A model generated the notes under the pieces. The model did not search any database, had not been told where the DNA came from, and saw nothing but the letters and a program-made list of their open reading frames with translations. A stretch of 64,000 nucleotides of DNA, taken from contig CM106586.1 of NCBI GenBank assembly GCA_048013815.1, positions 9,300,001 to 9,364,000 on the forward strand, read 5' to 3'. Below, one piece after another: positions 52,901 to 62,478 of this stretch. The stretch is from Setoptus koraiensis. Lineage: Eukaryota > Arthropoda. Position numbers and translations under genes: made by a program. Each line of letters begins with the position of its first letter. The stretch's first letter is position 1.

Positions 52901-55166
52901 AACACACACACAGGTATTCTGGTCGTCGAGTGGCTCGCCGGCAGCGCTCAGCGAGAGTCACAACTGACAGCTCTGTTTTGCCGGACACTGCAACTGACAC
53001 ACAACAGAAACAATCCCTGCGTTACGTAATAGTTATTGCTGCAGTGGCTATTTGCAATAACTGACACACAACTTGTGCGCACGGCGCCGATCAGCCAATT
53101 GCGCAACGCAACGGCACAGCCGACTGCGTTACATAACGGTACAGCTGACATAACGGTAATTACATACGGCAATTCTCGCGGACACAAAGCAGCAGGCTCA
53201 GTAATGGTCGTGTCATTTGCACATGTGTGTGTATTACATAATAGTATTATCATAATATTATTATGTAATACGGCATTATACGGCATTATGAGGCCGTGCA
53301 TTGTGCTAACACTGCTTGTTGTGTGCGTAGTCAATTATGTCATAACAAAATTATGACATAACAATGCGAGCATCTTCATCATCATCATCGCGTCAGCCTC
53401 CACCGGCGGCCATCACTCTCTCGCTAGTTGTTGCTGTTGATCGGCAGCATCAACCATAATTAACATTAATTGAGTTGGCTCGCCGGCTCGCCACACTTGG
53501 CCATAATGATGCAACTCGCACAATGACGCCATTCGCACAATGACGCCATTCGCATAATGATAATTCGCGCAATAATATATGCGCGCCATAATAATGTATT
53601 CGCCATAACGAGTCATTACGCAAACTGAAATTAAATTGGCATTACCAAATAGGTAATACCGATATCCGAACGCAGCTCGCCAGCGAATTCAATCGCTTGC
53701 TAACGGTTAATTTTGGCGCGCGATCACTTCCGTTTTGTCCACAACAGCAGCCCATTCTGTTGGTGTTGGTGTTGGTGTGGCCCAACAAGAATGGCCACTT
53801 TCACTGGTCATTATTGTGGTGTTACAATGAGCACAATAGAGCGGCCACAACAAGCACATGATGATGACGCAACACCGACATCGCAAACACATTGCGCCAA
53901 TGATAACTCGGCCGAACGTTACGAGCCAGTTACGTAACATTGGTACATTGCAATATTATGTAACATGTAATATGTTGGCATATTATGGCATAATATCAAA
54001 AATAACAAAATATCATAATCGACCAGACGACAACACGCCATAAATTAAGCTGCGCATCCTGTTGTCAGTGTATCTGTATCCGTATCCGTACTGTTACAAA
54101 GTGACGCATAATGGCGCATAATGACGCAAACAATAATTATGACGATAACATTGTTGAATCCGTTATCGGTTGCCGGTTGTGCGGGCGGCCCGCGGGCCGG
54201 ATGCGGCCGCCCGCACAACAGCCGAGCCGGTCAGTTGGCGGTGATGTCGCAATTCGTACAACAACAACAATCGATGAAGCGATCCGCATTCGACATTCCG
54301 GAATCCGGATGCGGTGCGGAGATGCTAAAAGAGCGCCCTATTCAAACACAAATCTTTTTACCAACAACAATTTTTTTTATCAACAACAACAACTTTTTTA
54401 TCAACAACAACAACTTTTTTGCTTTTCTTCGGCCACTCAACTCTCGCTTGATGCTTGCAATAATAATTATGCAAGTATACAAGTAGTGGCGGCGTGGATA
54501 TTCATGCGGTCACTTACCAGACTTCCTATGCCGCGACAAGTTAACTTGAATTTGAGCACATTTTGAGGATCTCTCTGTCGTGCGGTACCCGTTGGTTTTG
54601 GTTGGTTTGGTCGGGGGCCACAACAAGACGGATGCAATTGCGATAATTGGGCGAAAAGAAATCAGTTAGCGCTGTCGGCGGTCATCGCAGAATGATTTAT
54701 TGAGATTTATTTATTGTAGACTGACTCACCCTGTCCACCAGATCCTCGAGGGACTGGTTCAATTTTATGGCAACTGATCTGTCATCGATATCGACGTATT
54801 TGAAATAATTTACATCACTTAAGCTATTGTCTATGGGCTCGATGCGGAACTCGGACCTCGGGTGCACCTCTAGCTTGAATATCTCGCTGCCTGTTTGTAC
54901 AATTGAGATTGGTTGAGTTTGTTGGATTGAGTGAGGTTATTTATACATTTCTGGCCCGAATCAATCAAATCATCGTCTGCCGAGTCTCGAGAGTCTCGAC
55001 TATCGAGACTCGTTCGGATTTGCCCAGATTTGCTGCCAACTGGCGGAGATTTGGGCCGATTTGGGCCAAATCGCTGCAGCGGCAAACCCGTTGTACTTAC
55101 CGACGGCCAGGTTCTCCGACACTCGCTCAAACCTTCGATTTTCGCCTATAGGATAAAATTTACAGC
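18278..55166 (-). CDS. Giant PCDH15/CDH23-like cadherin (about 29 EC repeats)
   Basis: Transmembrane cadherin assembled from 23 phase-consistent exons: 55166-55101, 54890-54730, 54574-54518, 53699-53646, 51972-51936, 50355-50335, 49888-49851, 49532-49437, 48855-48736, 47357-47303, 40573-40500, 40226-40127, 39590-39397, 34309-34001, 33847-33769, 32094-32012, 31802-23916, 22216-22114, 21575-21318, 21140-20983, 20839-20668, 20505-20093, 19954-18278. Total is about 12.2 kb, 4,070 residues. EC1 starts CKFYPIGENRRF. EC2 has VDELTPVGLTIF, as PCDH15 EC2 has VNELTPVGTTIF; EC3 also matches PCDH15. About 25 more ECs follow with DxNDN and LDRE motifs, then a PCDH15-like membrane-adjacent domain (MVLMVTDTEPIVMEKRSADV..FLYAVNPS), one membrane helix and a long low-complexity tail. 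No EGF or laminin-G domains are seen. Such cadherins form calcium-dependent filaments (tip links, microvillar links). The signal peptide exon is missing. Confidence 0.88.
22217..23915 (-). other. Cadherin intron
   Basis: Noncoding. It contains a 24-nt perfect palindrome (22814-22837) followed by repeats of CACGCAATAGTAATATAGTAT to about 22905, and inverted segments near 23262-23340 (GGACAAATACCCA / TGGGTATTTG). Confidence 0.6.
22814..22837. repeat. 24-nt perfect palindrome plus short tandem units
   Basis: CTATTGCGTAAT followed by its exact reverse complement; three further GCAATAGTAATATAGTAT units follow. Confidence 0.85.
23916..31802 (-). CDS. 7,887-bp cadherin exon encoding about 21 EC repeats
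   Basis: One uninterrupted exon of 2,629 codons, phase 0 at both ends, bounded by a GCAG acceptor and a GTAAGA donor. It runs from EC5 (DCVVPINLYNFNVLETAPPG) to the start of the EC after KDINDEAPRF, ending at PENLDPGHK; the next exon continues VTQIAAFDPDSGENG. Most ECs have XEX, LDRE and DxNDN calcium motifs. Several linkers are degenerate: STTTENHAPKF, YKDQGDDAHPVF, WDTNSRCPKF and INEVEDPRDV. Seven ECs carry Ala/Pro/Gly/Gln-rich insertions in one loop. Long frames on the opposite strand are codon shadows of this exon. Confidence 0.93.
32441..33514 (+). CDS. Nested gene for a putative secreted 239-residue protein
   Basis: Two exons on the plus strand, inside the cadherin intron between 32094 and 33769: 32441-32834 (GTGAGC donor) and 33189-33514 (AAAG acceptor), 720 coding bases. 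That acceptor is the only nearby one keeping both exons in one frame; the join reads EAVK-DTISEWHRLIG. The N-terminus (SITTSVAIYCLMAVAF) looks like a signal peptide. A polar Pro/Gln/Asn-rich stretch follows to about residue 85, then a basic patch (KNKRKSLARQF), then about 120 mostly helical residues with VRKNLERTLTTLQGYAD and ANRNCRKAGFELARL and three cysteines. AATAAA follows at 33731-33736, 38 bases short of a cadherin exon. I do not recognise the family and assign no function. Confidence 0.7.
32835..33188 (+). other. Intron of the nested gene
   Basis: 354 bases, AT-rich, with an array of TTAACTAA/TTAACTGA units at about 33042-33100. Confidence 0.6.
33731..33736 (+). promoter_or_regulatory. 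Polyadenylation signal of the nested gene
   Basis: AATAAA 217 bases after the nested-gene stop, just before the opposite-strand cadherin exon. Confidence 0.55.
34310..39396 (-). other. Cadherin intron (5.1 kb)
   Basis: No coding region is supported. It holds about four 21-bp units (GGGGTTTCCATTTGCCGATTC type) at 34355-34440, GTT/GCC triplet runs at about 35097-35225, a 49-nt near-palindrome at 36863-36911 and AT-rich TAATATTA units near 37890-37960. Units of about 16 bp (AAATATCCCGTAAAAC type) lie at 39155-39245. Confidence 0.6.
36863..36911. repeat. 49-nt near-perfect palindrome
   Basis: GCAGCCGTTACGTAACA (36863-36879) and its reverse complement (36895-36911) bracket ATGCAA/TTGCAT, with one G-G mismatch and almost no loop. 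Confidence 0.85.
40246..40381. repeat. 12-bp tandem array (GATATATGGGGT)
   Basis: About eleven units of GATATATGGGG(T/C), directly upstream on the minus strand of the cadherin exon at 40226-40127. Confidence 0.9.
42897..42934. repeat. 38-nt perfect palindrome
   Basis: CTCAACTTGAGAGTCGCAA followed immediately by its exact reverse complement, no spacer. Confidence 0.93.
43586..43664. repeat. Two adjacent hairpins in a cadherin intron
   Basis: An 18-bp stem with one G-T wobble (43586-43603 / 43623-43640, arm AATGCTAACGATGG, 19-nt loop) is followed after one base by a 9-bp stem (43642-43650 / 43656-43664, AATCTGGGC). Confidence 0.8.
48520..48640. repeat. Tandem units in a cadherin intron
   Basis: GCTCGCTGATGCT-type 13-mers pass into 20-mers GATATTTGGCGAGACTCGCC, about four copies. 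Confidence 0.8.
50335..50355 (-). CDS. 21-bp cadherin microexon
   Basis: Flanked by CCGTAG and GTAAGT, it supplies DVNDHAP, the calcium linker closing EC1. The preceding exon ends VYIQ plus one base and the next starts with two bases then FQNVPYH, so phase and sequence both require it. It is too short to be found by frame length. Confidence 0.85.
53231..53271. repeat. 41-nt palindrome
   Basis: GTATTACATAATAGTATTAT (53231-53250) and its reverse complement with one wobble (53252-53271) are separated by one base, in the intron between exons 53699-53646 and 51972-51936. Confidence 0.85.
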
Positions 55167-55533
55167 CTGCAAGGGGTAGAGTGGACAGCGAGAGTGGGAT
55201 TAGTTTCGAGTGGGAATTATTATTTTTGTATAAATATCTATCTCGTAGAAATATCTGTGTGTTATTTCTGTGGGTCAGTTATTTCAGTCTGCTGTATCAG
55301 TGGACAGATACAAAAGAGTCTGCGAAAAATCTGCGAAACGATCCACGATAAGCCGCTTGCGATAAGTTGAGTGATAAATTATGTTGGATTATTTACAACG
55401 GTGCCAGTCGGACAACAATCGCCACGATGACCAACTATCTCTAGTGGCCGCAGTGCTGTAAATAAGCCGTCTTGTTCAAACTTTCCAATTGAATATTAGC
55501 AGCTAACTCAAATGGCTCAAAAGGCTCAAATGG

Positions 55534-55728
55534 CTAAATAGCGCCGGCGATTGATTGCCCCGGCTGCTGGCTGCATCGCACGAATCCATCATGTGTATCG
55601 GACCGATTGCAACATTTGTCCGTCCGACTGGCACAGTCTGACGGATAAATTACAAGCAAGAGGAGCAGTAGCCAGACGAAAGAGTGTGGCCGGATAAAAC
55701 GGACGCCAGGTAGCCAAATAAGAAACAT
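55534..55728 (-). CDS. Candidate signal-peptide exon of the cadherin
   Basis: Minus-strand ATG at 55728 opens MFLIWLPGVRFIRP followed by SFVWLLLLLLVIYPSDCAS, a good signal peptide with a small-residue cleavage context, then a Cys-rich stretch (TDKCCNRSDTHDG). It lies about 370 bases upstream of the first certain exon, whose phase requires one leftover base. Possible phase-1 donors exist near the DC-AS and DKC codons but all are weak, so the join is unproven. Confidence 0.35.
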   Translation of the reverse strand: MFLIWLPGVRFIRPHSFVWLLLLLLVIYPSDCASRTDKCCNRSDTHDGFVRCSQQPGQSIAGAI

Positions 55729-57484
55729 ATAAATAAATGAACACATTAAATTAGGCACAAACAGTTGTTGTTTGCGCTTATTTATGGGGCAATTAATTTG
55801 CATATAGATAGATTGCCGGTCGCTAGTTGTGTCTGGCCACTGGCCGGCTCAGCCGAATCAATTTGCGGCCAATTTTGGCCGCTTTCAGCTCTGTCCGGCA
55901 GAGTGTGTTGGGCTCGTCGGAGCTTCACCGAGCTCGGCTGTTCGAGCCGGCTCAGCGGACGGCGTCGGGACGGCTCGAATTGCTCGCAATGGGCTCGCAA
56001 TGGGCTCGCCGTAAGCGGCCAACGGCCAGCCAGTTGGCTGGCTACAAAATGGCAATGAATTTTGATGGGCATTTGGGCTCGCATCACTTTATTACGATCG
56101 CTCGGCGAGCTCGCCAACGCGGACACTGACACTGCTGCGGCCAGTTGTGGGACTGAGCTGATTGGCGAGACCAAGTTGAATTCGGTTTTATTGTTATTAT
56201 TTACCGCAACATGCGCCGGCTCGCTGCTGCTTGTTGTCGGTTGTTGCTGGCGCGCCAACCGCCGGCAACAGCCGACAACAGCAACAGCCGACAACAGCCG
56301 ACAGCAACACAAACCGACAACAGCAACAACTGACAACAACCGCCGACAACTGACGGCTACAAAGTCGCTCGGCGAGCCAACAGGTGGGTGCACCGTTATG
56401 TTTTGATTTAGTTATATTGCCAGTCAAAGGCACACAGTGGAAACAAGAGATTGCTTACACCTGTAGCTTTGATTTGTTGGCATGACTTGTTGAGCCGTTG
56501 ATGCTGCCCAACAGCGACAACGATGCGATGATACCAACAACGAGCAAAAATAGACGACTGCTCGCAGGCAATCGAGACTCTCAATTCGAGAGACGTTATA
56601 ATCAGCATGATTGAGCGACCTTGCCGGGCCGGCCGGCCAACTAACCGACTGCGCCGGCAGCGAGACAAGGCCGCGCTAAATTGAATGATTGCAAAACAAA
56701 CAAACGATTTGCCCGTGAAACTCGAGACTCTCCGACGGGGCACCTCCAACAACCGCCGACAACCACCGACAACTGACAACAACAGCAACAACCGCCGACA
56801 ACCACCGACAACTGACAACAACAGCGACAACAGCAACCACATGCATGCTAATCAAGTTGATGGCCGACTTGCGCCCGGCCCGAGTTTATGGCCTTGGCGG
56901 TCGGTCCGGCGGCGACGCCGACAGCCAGTGACCGACTTTTGTCGTGTTGTCGGCCCCCTCCAATTGTGGCGCACAGCTCGCCTTATTATGGCCGGCCGTG
57001 TGCCGGCCATAATAAGGCTCGCGCTGTCCGCCAGGGCTTGCCGCGCCGGCGCCCAGGTGGCGCCCATCAGCAGCCATACGTCATATTGGCACAGGTTGCA
57101 TCATGTAACATGATTCATGTAACATGTTACGTGATGTTCATGTTACGTGATGTTCATGTTACATGATGTTCATGTAGGCACAGGTTGTATCACGACGGCA
57201 CAGGTTGTGTGACGATGGCACAGGTGACCATTAGCGAGTGGTCAGCTGGCGCGATACTGTTATTATCGCCTGATATTTTGACAGTGGCCGTACGGCCGCC
57301 GCTGCTGTCATAATACGGCGCTGTCATACGGCGCTGTCATACGGCGCTATCATATGGCGCTGTCTTGCGGCGCTGTCTTGCGGCGCTGTCATGATGTGAC
57401 AGCGCCATGTTATGACAGCGGCAGCAGCAGCGACAACAGCAACAGGTGGCGATGATTCTTTTTTCTAGCGCCGCATCGCATCGC

Positions 57485-57545
<61 letters not shown>

Positions 57546-57546
57546 G
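57485..57546. repeat. (CAA)n microsatellite
   Basis: About 20 uninterrupted CAA units. Confidence 0.92.
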
Positions 57547-60500
57547 CATGTTAAGTGGCCACAATGGACAGAAACAATGGACTAGATCTGGTGTCTGGTT
57601 CGTTCCAGACAAGCCGGCGTCGACGCTGACAATGCCCGATGGCGCCAAAAGAAGCGAGCCGATCGCTGATTTGATTTGATCTGACGCAACACTGACAGTG
57701 TCGCCGAACAAACTGAAGCCGAACAAACCGAAGCCGAGCAAACCGAAAGTGGCCGCCAGCGCAACTACTGTCCTTTGCGCGACAACCGCTGGCAAACCGT
57801 TGGACAGTTATCTTTCAATCATTTAATCTGTTGCGTCAGCTGACAGTGTCAGTGTGACAGTGTCAGCCGTGCAACTGTCAGGCGCAACACCGTCGTATAC
57901 AAGTGACGCACGGTGCGTTGCAGACAAACATTTATAGCAACAGCTATGAATGAGCGATACTGGCAAGCGATATTGGCCAGCGGCGACAATGACATCATGA
58001 CCATGTTGTGTACAAACGGCAACAATGACAACAACGACAACAACGACAACGACAACAACGACAACAACGACAACAACGACAACGACAACAAAGTAAATTG
58101 TCGCTGCCACTTACAAGCGCCGCACAGGCCACATACAAGCGCGACACAAGCGGCTTACGTAACAGTATAAGCAACGTTGTATGGGCATTACGCAAGCTGG
58201 CCATTATCGTTATATCGTATGTAATGACATTACACAGTGTGTAAGCGCTGTTATCGCGTCCCGTCATCTCGCTCGGCCCTGGCTCGACAGCGGCTCGCCG
58301 GCTGATATCGGCTGCTGGCTGGCATCGGCCGGACTGGTGGCCCGAAATCAGTGCAAGTTGTTGGCTTGAACTTGCCAGGCTTCGAGCCATACAGACACAC
58401 GTTACATTGTGTACGAATTATATCTATGATGAGCGCGCAGATAGAGGGCAAGCAAGGGCGATCAAATTACGGCACTGATATCGGGCGACGAAGCGACAGT
58501 TTAGCCACTTTCGGCGGCCGCTCTCGGTGTCAGTCGGCCGCTCTCGGTCTCAGTCAATCGCCTTCGGTCGGCCTGGGCCGGTCGGAGCCGCTCGCGCTGA
58601 AAAGTCGCCAGTCTAAAAAGCGACAGGCCAAAAAGTAAACTGAAACTAAAAAATCGTCGGCCGGCCGGGCAATTCGGCCAAAACACGACCGAGTGACATC
58701 AGTAGCCGCTCGTAGAGCCGCTCCAAATCAAATCAACGGCGACACACTTGATGTTATCGGATTACTCGGCTTGTTTGTCGTCTATTAATTCGGCCAGTCG
58801 GCGTTTTTATCGGCGCGCCATCGTGATTGTCGCTCGTCCGCAACAACAGCCCAACAACGCCAACAACGCCAACAGCGGCGGCTCTTGTCCTGTCAAGAGG
58901 CTGCTGCCGCTGCAACTCGCGAGTGAGTTGTTGCTTTTGTGCCTCACCTGTCATGTCATGAGCGCTCGAAAAAGAATCTTCTTTTTCACTTGTTCGAATT
59001 CGCGCCAACCGACCAATTGCAGCCAATCCGCACTGACAATTGCGAATTCGCCGCTTAGCGCAAGTGCTCGCCAAGCGATCGCACCAGTGACGCAACAGCG
59101 CGCCATAATTGACAACAAAATGACACATTGGCTCGACTTGGCAACGTTGCGGCATGCGTCCACTTGGCCACACTGACGCATCAGCGTCAGCTGACCTTTA
59201 TGATCATCATCTGACGTATGGTCAGCTGACGTATGGTCAGCTGACGTATGATTATCAGCTGGCGTATGATCAGCTGACGCATGATCTGGCGTCTGGCGAC
59301 GCCAGACTGGCGTTCGGTCATATTCACGCGTGAATGTCTTGGCATGTCAGACGACCATATCCAGTGTGCAATCAGCTGTGAGCGGGCCCAAAACGTAATG
59401 TAATTAATGTCTTACAGCAGGTCATCCATCATAAATGGGCTGTCACAAGCGGGCTGTCACTGATAGCTTGTCAGTGATACAAAGATCAGTGATGGGTAAA
59501 CAAAGCGACCGATCGAAAGCAATCAAGCGATATCATTTGCGCATTTATCGGCTGTTTGTAGGCTTGTTGGCGGGTCGCGGCCATCGCAGCGCCCCTGCAT
59601 TACACACCCTGTACTACAAACTGTGTAGCTTGTCAAGGTTGCCGTTGACAGTCGGTCTGGCAAGTGTTTTTGAAAAGTTTTCAATGAAAACCCGCCAACT
59701 GGCAGTTGTTCGTAAAACTGACCCAAACAGCTGACCGGCGCCTCGCACCTGTTCAACAGGTCCTGTTGCATCAACAGCTGTTTGTGTTTACATATGGGCG
59801 ATATGTAAACGCACATGACACATCAGCTGGTTGGCTGTCATTAGTGTCATGTTGCATTCAAAATATCATTACACTGCGAGAAGATATCCCCGTTCGCCCA
59901 GAATACACCGAGAAATGGCCCGGCGAACAGGGATAATCGGTCAGCGGAGATGCTGTTACGTTTCGTTGCCAGTCAACATGTTGCCTGTCAGGTGGCGCAA
60001 ATATCGAGTCTTGCGGGGTATTCGAGTCGAGACTCGCGAGGCATTTGCACCTCTGGCCGGCGTCCAATGGTCGGACATTGCGATGATTGATGCTGCACTT
60101 CTCTGCACCATATTTATGCGAATTGATTTAGCCTAGACACGCAACGAGACGCGACCCCACGACAAACAAACGCACCACTGCCGTTAATCGAGCAGCTAAT
60201 TCGGCTTGGCGGCGAGTCGAGTTTAAATATTTACGTTCGAGTATGATGTCATGTCGACCACAGCGGACACAACAAGCGATTTTTAAACCCAATTTAACAG
60301 CAGCAGCGAATATTTAACTGTTATTTCAACATGCAGCTTGATTGACCCACAAAATCGTTGCAATTGACGCTCGCTGGCAGCACTGTTATTAACAGTACAG
60401 AGACACCCGCTGTGGTCTTGGCACTAATGAACTAATGACTATTAAATTGGCATGAATGTCCCATTTATCTTGTTTGGCTGTTCGGCTGCGCTGGCCGTTG

Positions 60501-62287
60501 TTTATTGATCGTTTTTATTTATCGTTTGTTGTTTGCTGCGGCCACCACCGCACACCAGACACATTCATTATTCATGGTGGCATGATTACAGGCATGTTAA
60601 CTATGCTCATGTCAGCTATTTGCATATCACATGATCATGTAATGTCATCATGTAATTTGAAAGCCGTTGTCTGTTGCCTGTCGGCGCTGTTGTCGCCGGT
60701 TGCGTAACCGTCGAGCTGCGCAACCGTGGAGCGCCGTGGAGCGCCGGCGACGCCGGCGACGACGGCGACACTGGCGCTCGACGGAGCGAGAAAGAAGCGC
60801 CAGAAAAGGGCCGGCCACTGGCGGCCAATCGGCGGCTTGTAAATCGCAGTGGCGGCCATTGAAAACATTTAAACTTCGCCTAATGTCCATTTATCCATTC
60901 GATTGTGCGCATTCCACCATCGCTAATGGTATTTGGCGCCCCCGTCATCGCAATTCACGGCGACCCTTGTGGCGGCCACTCGTCAGCTGTCTGTCACCGT
61001 TGTTTGCCGGACAATCGTCAGCGAGGCCAAAGCCAGCAAACACTCTGCAGCAACGATGAGACCATGTTTTTATTTATATTTTTTCCTCTCTGCTGCCATA
61101 TCTGCCAGCTCGCCTGCCTGCGCTACCTGTGCGAGACGAGGTCAAGCCTGGCGGCATTGCGACCACTGGCTGTTACGTGACCAATGGCCATTACCACTGG
61201 TCCGTCCCGGCCTGACAACTGTGGCATGGGAGCGGCCGCCAGGGGGAGGCTCGCTCGGGTGCCCAAAAGTGTGCTTTGGCTCGGCCAGCGCCAGCATTCT
61301 TCGGCTGGCGACCACTAACCGGCACTGGCGACATCATCAATGTTTGCATAAATAAACATAAGTGCTCAAATGTCTATAAATAAACAGGTGAACACAGGCC
61401 ACCAACGGCTGCAGCGTCCTCACAGCGGCACTGTCGGCACTGTTGCGTCATCATGGCGGCATTATGCAACATTTGAGCACTTATTTGCATTATTGCCTAG
61501 GCTGCCTATACGCACTCTATAGTATGCAGAGATTGCGAACAAAATTTTCTTCTATTCACAGAAAAACATTGACTGTCAATGATTGACACACCTAATATCA
61601 GCTGACTGTTAACGGTAACAAGTGGGCGACATGTGCGCAGTGCAATATTGCTGCCATCTGATTGCGCAATTGTCACCAATGACAATCAGCTGGCAAATCA
61701 AACGGCAAATCAGACGGCAAATCGGACGGCAAATCAGACGGCAAATCAGACGGCAAATCGGACGGCAAATCAGATGATGACGATAACCGATGCTCGAGAC
61801 CGTGAACCTCATCGCTTGTGATGACAGCCAAGGGCCAGCAGCAATTACAGTGCACATTGTCATAAATAGTCATAATGGTCATGGCGCACCACCGAGCCAG
61901 CTGTGACAAATGTCAAAGTCAGCTGATCCGTTTGACTGTCAAACTTTGACAGCGCAATTAGGCGACAATGGTAACAACAACTGACGGCCAGCCAATATCA
62001 CTGGCTACTCATGCGTCAATAGCAGCCATCAATACAATGTAATAGCCGGCAAGCTGGCAAGTTGTTGTCACTGGCGAGCTTGTGTGTTTACACTCTGTAG
62101 TGTGCTCTGTAGTGTGCTCTGTAGTGTGGAGTTGCAAACAAGGGCAACCCGTCAGATAACATTGCAGAGAATATCGCAGAGAATGACATTAGAGAGACAT
62201 TGTTTTATTATCGCGGCCGCGGCAAGTGTGCGTCGACCACGCTTGAACTGTCATTTGGCTGTCAAACTGCATCGGCCTGTCAAACTG

Positions 62288-62340
62288 ATACGAGCCATCA
62301 TATGGCTCATATCATATTGGCCATATGATATGGCTCGTAT
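62288..62340. repeat. Imperfect 53-nt inverted repeat
   Basis: ATACGAGCCAT (62288-62298) and ATGGCTCGTAT (62330-62340) form an 11-bp stem, with further imperfect CATATGG pairing inside. Confidence 0.7.
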
Positions 62341-62365
62341 GACGGCTGTGAGAACGGTGTGTGAC

Positions 62366-62478
62366 TTGCGATGACACTGTTGCGATGACACTGTCGCGAT
62401 GACACTGTCGCGACGACAATGTTGCGATGACACTGTTGTGACGACACTGTTGCGATGACACTGTCGCACTGACGACAG
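62366..62478. repeat. 15-bp tandem array
   Basis: About seven diverged units of TGCGATGACACTGT(T/C). Confidence 0.85.

Noticed and set aside
18278-55166. Identification as Fat or Dachsous
   Set aside because: There are no EGF or laminin-G domains (Fat) and a PCDH15-type membrane-adjacent domain is present, which Dachsous lacks.
57337-57795. Hydrophobic minus frame considered as a cadherin signal exon
   Set aside because: Its long poly-L run is the translation of the (CAA)n tract and there is no suitable donor.
62366-62478. CRISPR-like array
   Set aside because: The units are short, contiguous and diverged with no unique spacers, and the genome is eukaryotic; it is a minisatellite. The same holds for 40246-40381 and 61690-61775.
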